NCBI GenBank assembly: GCA_003023745.1
Contig: PXYV01000024.1
Coordinates: 1-47,904 of the forward strand
DNA from: Sulfobacillus acidophilus
Lineage (GTDB): Bacteria; Bacillota; Sulfobacillia; Sulfobacillales; Sulfobacillaceae
Reading direction: 5' to 3'
Length of the DNA stretch: 47,904 bases
Translations under genes and position numbers: made by a program
In this document: piece by piece, positions 25,141-33,549 of the stretch
Layout of the letters: each line of letters begins with the position of its first letter
Position numbering within the stretch: position 1 is the first letter of the stretch
The notes under the pieces: model-generated
Told to the model about the DNA's origin: nothing
What the model saw: only the letters and a program-made list of their open reading frames with translations
The model's database searches: none

Positions 25141-26193
25141 GAGAGCTAGCCCCGCGCCTGATTCGCACCTAGACCACCGCTCGTCTCGTCGAGGAGGGTA
25201 ATGGCGCCCGCCACTTGAGCACCGTCCATCGCAGGACAAACATTCCCCGTTTGCAGTTTCACGAAGATGCCTCATAAGTGAACCCTCCACTCCAAAATCG
25301 GCAATCACTGTTGTTGTCCACTCCCTGAATCCCGGACCGACGACCGCAACATCGCTGAGCCCACGGATTTTGATAGGTCGGTCAAACCTTCCGGTAGACT
25401 TAGCAAGGTCCCTGGACGATGCAGGGGCAGTCTGCGAAAGGGCACTTCGTGATCAAAAACATCACCCATGCAGAAACCCTATTGCAGTGAGCTAGGGTCA
25501 GATATATCCATCGATTGCATCCATAAAGCCATTGCTCACCGCTATTGCCGGTCCTTTGGGAGTATTGTATTATACTCCTATGAGGACGTCGAGTGTTCCA
25601 ACCGACGGTTATGAATGAAGTCCCCGACACAACCAAATCACGGATCACATGGAATCACCTTGCGGTTACCATGCAAACGGTTACATCGAGCATGGCCCAC
25701 ATTCGCCGAAGAATCCATATGTAACAGCGCAGTACAACAATTATTGAACTTGTCTCATGGCATGAGAGGCGAATCAGATAGATTTTCCGGACGACAGTAT
25801 GGCACATATCACCCAAGGAACAGCACTGCATCATGTCCGTTCACGTTCGTCCCCTCACTAGTATCCCCATCTCGCGGTCTTGGACCAATTTTTGAGTGGC
25901 TTTCTCAAATCGCTTCTCTGCTTTCAAAAGGCTCAGTGGGGTTCTAGTATTTTCTCAAAGCACGCCACCCCAGGGTTCGTATAGCAGCCCAACAGCGTTC
26001 TAGAGTGACATACTTTGGGCAAAAATTATTTCATCGTGTGCCTTTGCTGCCGCGGAATACTCGCGCCCATGATCTGGCTCCCTGGTAGCCGGACCGAAAC
26101 TTGCTGCGCCAAACAGCTGGAAATCTTCTAGAAATAACCGAGTTCCTGCACCTCTTCATTATCGTTCAAACATTCTGCTGGATTACCGTCTTA
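25141..26193. other. Long non-coding stretch
   Basis: About 1 kb without a supported gene, between the TrmB-type gene and the IS605-type element. A perfect 7-bp inverted repeat GGAGTAT-N6-ATACTCC is at 25559-25578. Other frames show no family resemblance. Confidence 0.45.
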
Positions 26194-26321
26194 TTGAACC
26201 TCCCCGGCCTGAAGGCCGGAGATTCTGGGGGCACCGCCGTGGTTGCGTCGCGGGGTGTGAACCCCTCGGAGTGGTCCTCCGGACTCGCCACCGCTTATCC
26301 CACCAGCAACATCGGCGGGGT

Positions 26322-27422
26322 TCAGCCGCACCTGCGCCTTAACGCCCTTTTGAGAGGGACGGGACGGCGATACGTGATCCGTTGGGGTACCAAGAACTCC
26401 CCGGGGCGAATCTCCCCTGAATACATCCCTTTGTTGAGGATGTTCACCGCGCCGATCCCATCCCGGTGCGCCCGATAGTCACAGGCGCGACAATGATAGG
26501 TGCGGCCCGCCACCTTGTTGAGATGGCCACAATGCGGACACGTTTGGGACGTGTACGCTTCACTGATCTGGATGAGTTGGATACCGTGACGACGGAGCTT
26601 GTATTCTAAGTACTGTTCGAAACGCCCAAATTCCCAGGTCCCGACCTCTTGGTTCGTCCGCCGGGACCGGCGATGCCGTTTTTTGTCGTTGAGGGTGCCG
26701 AGATCGCCCACGTAAAGGATGGTGATTCCGTAGGCGAGACAAAACTCGACGATCTGATTCGCTGCATGATGCAGAGCATTGCGGATGACCCGTTTCACTT
26801 TCTGGCTGGTTCGGTATCGGGCTCGGTTCAGACGTTTGCGTCGTCGTGACCCCGGTTTCGTACGGGCCCTTTTCTTGCGCAGTGTGGCTTGGACCTTGGC
26901 CCGGCCCTGCTTCACGGACCGCAGGCCCCGGCCTGACACCGCGACCGCCTCTTCGCCGTCACAGACCATGCCAAGATGAATCACGCCGATATCCAGCCCT
27001 CCGGCTTTACCGGATTCAGGCAAAACGGGTTCGGCCAGTTCGTGGGTGATGGTTAAGTAGAGTGCACCAAAGCCCAACTCCGCTTGCACCACCCGCCCGG
27101 TAGGCATCGCCTCCGGGAGATGCACCCGAATGGGTTCACGCCCCCGGCCGCTGGGTAAGAGCAGATGCTGGCCTTGAATCTTGAGCGCTTGCCCCTTGAA
27201 AATGGGGTTGAAGTACCGACGGAACCGCCAGGGATACCGGACTTGCTTATCTCCGTGTTTTCGTTTCGTGCGCACCCCGTCAATCGTGGCACAAAACTTC
27301 TCAATGATCGCTTGCACCGTTTGGGAATGCAACGGAAAGCGCTGTTTAAAATGCGCTTTCAGTTGGGTTTCGGTCGGCCACAGCCAATGCCGCCGACGAC
27401 AGAAACGGTGAATCTTGACCAA
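26322..27422 (-). CDS. tnpB: TnpB, RNA-guided nuclease of IS200/IS605
   Basis: 366 residues from TTG 27422; the same frame stays open to about 27510 (NLSPTEWEKASEARRAAGDL), so the true start may be upstream. RuvC-I Asp is D144 in GGLDIGVIHLG. RuvC-III Asp is D321 in AHRDGIGAVNIL. The zinc ribbon is CPHCG (C295, C298) and CRAC (C311, C314). At the RuvC-II position the sequence is ILYVGDLGTLN, with Gly-Asp where many TnpBs have Glu-Asp; variants with this form exist, so activity is uncertain. TnpB proteins cut DNA guided by an RNA from the element's right end. It is divergent from the broken tnpA. Confidence 0.88.
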   Translation of the reverse strand: MVKIHRFCRRRHWLWPTETQLKAHFKQRFPLHSQTVQAIIEKFCATIDGVRTKRKHGDKQVRYPWRFRRYFNPIFKGQALKIQGQHLLLPSGRGREPIRVHLPEAMPTGRVVQAELGFGALYLTITHELAEPVLPESGKAGGLDIGVIHLGMVCDGEEAVAVSGRGLRSVKQGRAKVQATLRKKRARTKPGSRRRKRLNRARYRTSQKVKRVIRNALHHAANQIVEFCLAYGITILYVGDLGTLNDKKRHRRSRRTNQEVGTWEFGRFEQYLEYKLRRHGIQLIQISEAYTSQTCPHCGHLNKVAGRTYHCRACDYRAHRDGIGAVNILNKGMYSGEIRPGEFLVPQRITYRRPVPLKRALRRRCG

Positions 27423-27772
27423 CCGCGTCCACAGGTCGCCCGCGGCTCGGCGAGCTTCAGACGCCTTTTCCCATTCCGTCGGGGACAGGTTATGGAAAGC
27501 CCACCGTTATGTGAAGTAACGCCCTCGAAACCGATGCTCGGTCTTGGAATCGACGTTAAACACTCAACATAATATTTTGCCTCCAGTTCCATTGGATTCC
27601 GGCAAACCAGCGGGTAGCTGGTCAATTGGGGGTCAATTTGGTCTGATTAGCCATGAAAAGTGGCGCACATGGTACCTACTCACCGAAATGTTATGTCAAG
27701 AACTTTAGTTAAAAAATGGCGTCCTATGCGCATTTTCCACAGTAACTTGCCATAATACTCAGCTTGTCATAA

Positions 27773-27804
27773 CCCTTCTTATGGAAAGCTTCACATAAGA
27801 AGGG
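27773..27804. repeat. 11-bp perfect inverted repeat inside the IS
   Basis: CCCTTCTTATG (27773-27783) and CATAAGAAGGG (27794-27804) are separated by 10 nt containing AAGCTT. It lies between the divergent tnpB and tnpA, so it may be an operator or transcript hairpin; no T tract follows on either strand. Confidence 0.7.
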
Positions 27805-27888
27805 GAAACACGATAGGTGAAGACCGTCGTCTCGTGCATGGAGCACCCCCTTTCTTGACGAACCATGATGTCTATTATGCGCTTGGTC

Positions 27889-28306
27889 TATGGCTAAGAC
27901 AAACGATGACCGTACGGGCCGCCATTGCGTGTTTCACTGACATGTTCACTTGGTCTTTGTGACAAAATATCGGCGGTTCGTCTTGACGCAGGAAGTCTTA
28001 GAGGACTTGCGCACGATCTTTTCCGATGTGTGCCAGGACTTTGAAGCCACGCTGGAAGAATGCGACGGCGAGCGGGACCCTGTGCATTTGCTCATCACGT
28101 ACCCGCCTAAGGTCGCGATTTCACGGCTGGTCAATAGCCTCAAAGGCGTCTCGTCCCGCTTAATCCGCAAGAAGCACTATTCCTCCATCGAACGAGCACT
28201 GTGGGGCGGGAGCCTCTGGTCGCCCAGTTATTTTGCCGGATCAGCCGGAGGAGCCCCCCTGTCCATTATCAAGCAATACATCGAGCAACAGAACACCCCG
28301 GATTGA
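27889..28306 (+). pseudogene. tnpA: TnpA (Y1 HUH transposase) with lesions
   Basis: The ATG at 27889 opens MAKTNDDRTGRHCVFH, then TGA (27937-27939), then HVHLVFVTKYRRFVL and the rest of a single-domain Y1 transposase: DFEATLEECDGERDPVHLLI, SRLVNSLKGVSSRLIRKKH and SPSYFAGSAGGAPLSIIKQY. The HUH motif should read DHVHLL but reads DPVHLL, so one metal-binding His is lost. The catalytic Tyr helix (IKQYIEQQ) remains. The early TGA and the His-to-Pro change both argue that it is inactive. Length without the stop is the normal 138-139 residues. Confidence 0.85.
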
Positions 28307-28723
28307 CCCCTACGGGGTTAACGCCTTATATCTCCGCCCTGAACGGCGGAGTTTTACAGCGCATCTGATAAATGATTGGATGTCTCACGCCTTAACCAAT
28401 CACCGTCCACCGCCTCGCCAGCGGTTTCGAACGAAACCGCTATTTGCCGCGAAGTCTTGAAAAAAGCGATGGAAAGGTGTCCCAAAATTACCCACCAACG
28501 CTACGTCAGGTGTCCGAGCCGCGTTTCTTGGCCATACGCCCATGGAGCGCATCTGACCTGAGGGGGCAACGCCCGTCTGACCTCAAAAAAGTTGGAAGGC
28601 ACGATGGCTTGTTGTTGTTTACGAAGCAAAAATTATATCCACCGCGGTTACTCCACCGTGCAGTGGCACAAGCAGGCGAAAGCTAGCCTCGCCGCTCCTC
28701 TTAACTGTAGCCATCCCCAACTT

Positions 28724-28903
28724 CTAGCTATGTCCGGGCGTTACCGGATGATGGAATCTCGCCACCGTTTCCGACACCGCGTCCCACGTGTCAGTCGTAA
28801 ATCGACACGCGGGATATCGGGAGCACTGAATCAATACCACACCATCTGCTCCCACGACCTCTTCCAAATACCCCTCGTGACAAACCGGACATCGATATTC
28901 CAT
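28724..28903 (-). CDS. Small zinc-ribbon protein (topoisomerase-type C4 finger)
   Basis: A 59-residue protein. The ATG at 28903 follows GGAGGGTTAACTC. It contains CPVC near the N-terminus and CSRYPAC after GVVLIQ, the CxxC-x(n)-CxxxxxC pattern of the C4 zinc fingers at the end of type IA topoisomerases and in some restriction-related proteins. It is a stand-alone finger rather than a fragment, because start, ribosome binding site and stop are all in place. Possible role is nucleic-acid binding (inference). It lies alone between the IS605-type element and the nucleotidyltransferase pair. Confidence 0.65.
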   Translation of the reverse strand: MEYRCPVCHEGYLEEVVGADGVVLIQCSRYPACRFTTDTWDAVSETVARFHHPVTPGHS

Positions 28904-29451
28904 GAGTTAACCCTCCTTGCACCGTCCAGCCGAAAGAATCCTGACAAGCTTGTGGAAATAAATTGCGGTCAATCACATAGCTCAGCATAAATCTTACGTT
29001 TATTATACGTCATTTGGCCAATCCGTGTAAGAGTTTGAAAAAACTTCAGAGACGGCTCTCTTAGTGTATCCACCACACCCGTGCTTTATCAGGATGTGTG
29101 ATAAAACTTGCCATTGAGGACGAGGATATGAAGCATTTGCTTCGGGTATTTTCGGTTCTTGACGCGTCCCCCAACCAACGAGGGATCCTTGCCTCAATCC
29201 CCTATATGAACGTTACGCGCGCAGGATGGCCCCACACTCGCCACCTGGTGGTCTGTAGGTCTCCAGCCCCGTGGTAGTCCGGGCGTTGTCCGAATCCTTT
29301 TCACGTCAGGTCTTGACGACGCAAGACGTGTCAGCGCCATCCGCCAGTCACCTCGCCGCTTTCGCCCACCCCCTCCAGGTTGGCCCATCGTGCACCGGTT
29401 GAGAGCGCCGCACACAAAAAGAAGCCCTCGAACGAGGATACCGAGCTGGAG
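28904..29451. other. Non-coding stretch
   Basis: No supported gene. The beginning (28904-29040) is likely the promoter region of the zinc-ribbon gene. Confidence 0.45.
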
Positions 29452-29853
29452 CTAAACACGGCCAATAAGCATCGTTTCATCGCCCCCAAAGATTCGGCGG
29501 CGCTTCCACGGGGGTGGGGTAGCTACCAAAAGCCACGCCCGCCATTTCCAATGTGTGATCAAAAACCAGGGTTCCGGTAGTGTCCAACAGGTGTCGTAGA
29601 CCCAGGATGGCGTTGGAATCCCATCGCGAACCGACAGATATTCGACGGTCGCAGCCATAAAACAAGCCCACCGATGTGTGTCAGCATCCTCGGGATCGCA
29701 GATGGGCGAGTCAATTAATCGGATGCGTTCGGCCCTGTCGAGCGTGCGTCGCCAGTCGTCTAAAAAGTCGCCCAGCACAATGGCCACCGTTTCTTGCCCG
29801 ATGATGACCTTCTGCCAGGCATCCGATAACGGAGTCGGAATATAGGCGCTCAC
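29452..29853 (-). CDS. Partner protein of DUF6036 nucleotidyltransferase
   Basis: A 133-residue protein: DDWRRTLDRAERIRLIDSP, HRWACFMAATVEYLSVRDG, PTPSWVYDTCWTLPEPWFLI and a C-terminal RRRIFGGDETMLIGRV. The pattern (acidic helix, AEYL-like helix, P-x-W, PWF, RRR-IF) resembles a family commonly paired with DUF6036 nucleotidyltransferases; this comes from memory and is not verified. Its ATG overlaps the upstream stop (ATGA), so the two are translationally coupled, as in toxin-antitoxin and AbiE-like modules. Which partner would be toxic is unknown. Confidence 0.6.
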   Translation of the reverse strand: MSAYIPTPLSDAWQKVIIGQETVAIVLGDFLDDWRRTLDRAERIRLIDSPICDPEDADTHRWACFMAATVEYLSVRDGIPTPSWVYDTCWTLPEPWFLITHWKWRAWLLVATPPPWKRRRIFGGDETMLIGRV

Positions 29854-30371
29854 ATTGACGGCAACCCTTCAACGCAGATTTCGGCAAAGTATTCGTGTTT
29901 AGCCGTCAGCATATGGTGCGGAATATAGCGCTCGACAATATCTAACACAGCGGACGCCGTATGAATGCCGAGATGTTGAAGGAGTGCTTGAACATCCGCC
30001 TGATCTTCGAGCCGTGCGGCATAGACCTTCAGGGCTAACATGTAGTCCGCCGTTACGGCGTGGACACGCAGACCTTCGAACTCTTGCCACAATTCTTGAG
30101 GTGGTGTACCGTAAAAAAATCCCTTAATCCCATCGTTGAGCCAATCGGCGGGAAGACCCAGCTCCTTCGCCACTGCCGATGCTGCCCTGCGGATGGGTTC
30201 AGTGGGTGGAGACAGATAGGCATCGATATCTTTGGTTACGCCACGAGATCCCAACACCAGCGCCATCCACGCGCCGCCAGCAATCACAATGTCGCCGCGC
30301 AGGCCCTCTTGCGACAGCCGATGTCCAAGCATCTCAAGAGCATGGCGCATCTCCTCCACGTTCACGTACAT
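29850..30371 (-). CDS. DUF6036-like / AbiEii-type nucleotidyltransferase
   Basis: A 173-residue protein of the nucleotidyltransferase fold. The active-site signature is DIVIAGGAWMALVLGSRG followed by TKDIDAYLSP (GG and D-x-D). HAVTADYMLALKVYAARLED, then DQADVQALL, is the second conserved block of this family, where DxxD residues follow the Lys/Arg helix. The start at 30371 follows AAAGGGGTGGA. It precedes a coupled 133-residue partner. Members occur in type II or IV toxin-antitoxin-like and phage-defence modules as well as in metabolism, so the role is suggestive only. Confidence 0.75.
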   Translation of the reverse strand: MYVNVEEMRHALEMLGHRLSQEGLRGDIVIAGGAWMALVLGSRGVTKDIDAYLSPPTEPIRRAASAVAKELGLPADWLNDGIKGFFYGTPPQELWQEFEGLRVHAVTADYMLALKVYAARLEDQADVQALLQHLGIHTASAVLDIVERYIPHHMLTAKHEYFAEICVEGLPSM

Positions 30372-30582
30372 TCCACCCCTTTCCAAGGTCGTGGTTAAAG
30401 TGCAGCACGTTGTCGGCCGCTTGCCACCCATGGACAGCGCTCACGCCACGCAGCCCGCATAGCCTTCCCAGACACGTTTCACCGCCGGGAGCCGGAGTTA
30501 GATCCGGGCTTTCGGGATTTATTTTTCTTATGGGCGGAGTGCACCAATAGTCCAGCCGTAGGACTGAGTACTTTTCACCATC

Positions 30583-30725
30583 AGGGATTCCCTCCCCGCT
30601 CGAGGGCCTTCGCCATCACACAGCTCAGATCCTTTGGGAGTGGACAATCGTGCGCAAATTAAAAGGCTCAATAACGCCACGGCGATACTCCCAGAATCTC
30701 CGCCTTTCACAGAAAGGTTCGGGCG
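30583..30725 (+). repeat. Right-end-like IS605/TnpB remnant, copy B
   Basis: 30583-30665 aligns with 1-85, and 30674-30712 (CACGGCGATACTCCCAGAAT, CTCCGCC) aligns with the tnpB-side end of the IS at 26194 (CACGGCGGTGCCCCCAGAAT, CTCCGGC). It is therefore the 3' end of a TnpB-type element without its gene. This region encodes the scaffold of the guide RNA in TnpB systems, so it may be a solo guide-RNA remnant (inference). Confidence 0.45.
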
Positions 30726-30796
30726 CTGATCGGCCCTTTGAAGTCTTTGCGAACACTCTCATCGATTAGCGCTCTTGGCACACCGAGTCAGAGCAC

Positions 30797-31144
30797 TTAG
30801 TTGCGCATCGTGAGCATCGCGATCGCATCCAATCCCAGAACCGCGACCACACCAGCAAAGTGAGCATACGACCCGGCAATGGCGAGTAAAGGAATCGAAA
30901 GCGCCAATATGGGCGCAATGCGACGATGATGTGGGGGACCCTCTTGGGAGTTGACCGGCATTGGCCGACGAAACTCGCGACGAAACTCGCGAAAGCTCTG
31001 CCGGCTCGACCCAGCCGGATGATGCCACAGGTCAATAATCTGATCGGCCAAGTGACTATCGTACTCGGGTCCCAAATCGCGGTGAGCTCGCAAAATCGCC
31101 AGCACATCGTCCTTTGTCGGTGGAGTTGGTCGTTCCTGGTCCAT
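30797..31144 (-). CDS. Small membrane protein, hypothetical
   Basis: A 115-residue protein. The ATG at 31144 follows GGGAGAAAGACG. The N-terminal soluble part contains VLAILRAHRDLGPEYDSHLA, and a basic linker (SFREFRREFRRP) leads to two hydrophobic segments (IAPILALSIPLLAIAGSYAH and AGVVAVLGLDAIAMLTM). The ELGPEYD-like helix before a membrane hairpin occurs in uncharacterised Gram-positive proteins. Function unknown. It is followed upstream on the strand by a lipoprotein gene. Confidence 0.6.
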   Translation of the reverse strand: MDQERPTPPTKDDVLAILRAHRDLGPEYDSHLADQIIDLWHHPAGSSRQSFREFRREFRRPMPVNSQEGPPHHRRIAPILALSIPLLAIAGSYAHFAGVVAVLGLDAIAMLTMRN

Positions 31145-31237
31145 CGTCTTTCTCCCATACCTTCCTTTACACAAATTGTAGCACGCCTAATTTCTCACGT
31201 CTTTGTTGTGCGCCGTGCTCCCCAAAATTTTCCGCCG

Positions 31238-32122
31238 TCACCGAGGATAAGGGCGCATGAAAACCGCCAGGTTCAAGGCGGTGGCAATGGCATCAGACGT
31301 GGTGGGATAGGTTTCGGTGCGGTACACCCATTTCCCTTCTTCCCACGCTATCTGGCACTGCGAACCCTGTCTCTCGACAGTCACAGCGATGACCCCACCC
31401 GCATCGGGTCCGCTCGATGCCGGAGTTGGCAGCACGTATGAGTGTAGATAGGCGGCGACTTGTTCTGCAGCCCGCATTGGTATCCGCGCCCTATCACCTA
31501 CTACCACGTTCCATCCGCCCTCTTGCCACGACAATAAATTCATGGCACCGACAACGCCGGTGGTGGCCAACACACCGCTACCGACGTTAATCACGGGTCC
31601 TGGCTGAGGATAACCTAAGCCCATGGCTGATACCGTGTCTTGCACATTTTGCAGAGCCGCTTTGCCGTTCGCAAACACACCACTTGAAAATTGAGCCACG
31701 AGGTCCGGCGGTGACGACAACGTCACTTGATAGCGCTGAATCAGTCCGGGCACCCCAGATCCCGGGCCCACCGTGACGGGGTCGTAGTACAAGACCGTAG
31801 AACCGCTCACGGGTTTAGGAATGAACATGGGCGCTTGCGCTCCCGCCTTCACAATGGCCGGGACTTGGCTCATCGCCATCACCATGATGGTGGGGAACGA
31901 CGAGCTCTCGATCGGAATGGTCGTCGGCTTCGGCCGATAGGTAGGGGGACGACGCCGCGCTTTATGGTGAGCGGGGTGTGCACCCGTGTCTTGATGGTGT
32001 GGACTCCGCCTGGGATGAGGAGCGCTTGTCCTGGTTGTGTGCACACCGCAGCCCGTTAAAACAGCACTCAGCATAACAGCGGTCCACCCGGCTGCCAGCG
32101 CTACGCGCTTGCTGTTTGCCAT
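31238..32122 (-). CDS. Putative lipoprotein
   Basis: A 294-residue exported protein. The signal peptide ends with a lipobox (SAVLTGC, Cys at residue 25) for lipid attachment, followed by a His/Pro/Arg-rich low-complexity linker (about 30-70, APHPRRSPHHQDTGAHPAHH), then a folded domain rich in Gly and Val (VLYYDPVTVGPGSGVPGLIQ, EEGKWVYRTETYPTTSDAIA). The domain is not recognised. An ATG follows GGAGGTCAGTTA. It is expected on the outer face of the membrane. Confidence 0.75.
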   Translation of the reverse strand: MANSKRVALAAGWTAVMLSAVLTGCGVHTTRTSAPHPRRSPHHQDTGAHPAHHKARRRPPTYRPKPTTIPIESSSFPTIMVMAMSQVPAIVKAGAQAPMFIPKPVSGSTVLYYDPVTVGPGSGVPGLIQRYQVTLSSPPDLVAQFSSGVFANGKAALQNVQDTVSAMGLGYPQPGPVINVGSGVLATTGVVGAMNLLSWQEGGWNVVVGDRARIPMRAAEQVAAYLHSYVLPTPASSGPDAGGVIAVTVERQGSQCQIAWEEGKWVYRTETYPTTSDAIATALNLAVFMRPYPR

Positions 32123-32234
32123 TAACTGACCTCCACGCGGCTATGTTCCGCCCGTAGTACAACACCAAAGCCCTTATTCATTCCTCACCCGGCATACCAT
32201 TCTTGCATAAAAAGCAAACCCGTCTCCCTAAAGA

Positions 32235-33395
32235 TTAGACGCCTTTTTTAGGCACAATGTTGCCGCGCTCGGATGCAGGATGCGCCACCACCGGCGATGT
32301 CGGCGGTTGTGTAGGCAACACCACGCGTTCACGCCATAACCGCACCGCAGCCACCCAGGCTGCGACTAAAATCCCCGCCGCCGGCACCGCAAATAGTGCG
32401 CCCCACACGCCCTGCCAATCGGCGCCAATCAACAGAGCGAGCACCGACAGAACCGGATGCAAACCCACCTGCGAGCGAATAATTCGCGGACCCAGAATTT
32501 GCGATTCCAAAAGGTGGACAGCCGCAAACAAGATCGCAACTTCAGGGACTTGGACCAAAGCATGTCCCCCCACCAAGGCTAGGGTCATAGGCGTAATGGC
32601 GCCCAGAATAGGGCCGAGCAAGGGGATCAGTTCCATCACGCCGGCTAGGACCCCAATCAGAATCGGATAAGGAATGCCGATTACCCAGGAGCCCAAACCA
32701 AACGCCGATCCCACCACCACAGAAAGCAATACTTGTCCTCTCACGTAACCGCCAACAACCCGGGACAGAGTGTGCTCGACCGCCAACAGCAGGTCGCGGT
32801 GTTGCACCGGCATCAACCGCAACATTGCAGCCTGCATGCGCTCGGCATCCAACAGCCAATATATCGTGATAAAGAGTACCAACGCCCCGTCTACCACGCC
32901 CCCGATAATATTGGTGACGATGGTAAAGGTTTTCGACACAATAAAGGTGGACACTTTGCCAGCATTCGCCAAAATTTTATTTTCCAATTGGGTCACATTA
33001 ACGTTGATGTCGTTATGGTGCAGCCAAGCCAGAAAGCCGGGAGCCAAGGTGGAAAGTTGGTTGACATGAGCGGGCACGCGTCGGACGAGAGTCACTAACT
33101 GCCCTGTCATGATGGTTCCAATCAAGGTGCCTCCGCCGACAATAAGGATGACGGCACTGACGACCACCACCAACACCGCCCAGGGGCGACGCCACCGAAT
33201 CGCCAACCGGTCAACTAACGGAGCCAGCGTGATGGTGAAGATCAAGGCTAAAATCAATATCAACACAACGCGGCCTAACCGCGCCAACACGAACCACAAT
33301 CCGTAAATCACGGCACCGGTGCCTAGCACGACCAGCACCAGATCGCGGATTGTCGCCAAACTCCATTGAAATCCCTTATCCGGCTTGAGCGCCAT
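32235..33395 (-). CDS. AI-2E (PerM) family transporter
   Basis: A 386-residue membrane protein with seven or eight helices and the family layout: two N-terminal helix pairs, a cytoplasmic central region (RVPAHVNQLSTLAPGFLAWL), then GVMELIPLLGPILGAITPM and LESQILGPRIIRSQVGLHPV, the conserved AI-2E/PerM blocks. Members export autoinducer-2 or act as Na+/H+ antiporters; most are uncharacterised. An ATG follows GGAAAGGTGTCGT. It is divergent from murJ, with about 150 bp between. Confidence 0.9.
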   Translation of the reverse strand: MALKPDKGFQWSLATIRDLVLVVLGTGAVIYGLWFVLARLGRVVLILILALIFTITLAPLVDRLAIRWRRPWAVLVVVVSAVILIVGGGTLIGTIMTGQLVTLVRRVPAHVNQLSTLAPGFLAWLHHNDINVNVTQLENKILANAGKVSTFIVSKTFTIVTNIIGGVVDGALVLFITIYWLLDAERMQAAMLRLMPVQHRDLLLAVEHTLSRVVGGYVRGQVLLSVVVGSAFGLGSWVIGIPYPILIGVLAGVMELIPLLGPILGAITPMTLALVGGHALVQVPEVAILFAAVHLLESQILGPRIIRSQVGLHPVLSVLALLIGADWQGVWGALFAVPAAGILVAAWVAAVRLWRERVVLPTQPPTSPVVAHPASERGNIVPKKGV

Positions 33396-33549
33396 ACGAC
33401 ACCTTTCCTTTCACATTATTGTACCGAGATTTGCGTCGTTCCAACAGTATGGACGCCGAGCAACCGGTAAAATTCCGGGCCGGGTCAGTCTCCACCGTGA
33501 CAGGTTTAGGCAGACTCGGTACAATGGACGGCGATAGGAGGTCAAGCAT

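Larger units (their letters stand above)
26194..28370. mobile_element. IS200/IS605-family element, complete ends
   Basis: About 2.18 kb with divergent tnpB (minus) and tnpA (plus). The tnpB-side end carries the hairpin CCGGCCTGAAGGCCGG (26204-26219) in GAACCTCCCC...GAGATTC. The tnpA-side end carries CTCCGCC-CTGAAC-GGCGGAG (28332-28351) and finishes at GCATCTGATA. Boundaries are placed by comparison with the 417-bp relative at 36780-37196, which has both ends in inverted orientation. The family transposes as single-stranded circles, recognising such hairpins. TnpA is broken, so the copy needs help in trans. Confidence 0.85.

Noticed and set aside
28555..28590. Repeated CTGACCT with a GGGGCAACGCCC hairpin, considered as CRISPR or terminator
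   Set aside because: Only two copies, no regular spacer array, and no gene ends just before it.
31681..31740. GTGA-N8-TCAC near 31705
   Set aside because: Spacing differs from the eight N6 sites and it lies inside the lipoprotein coding sequence.
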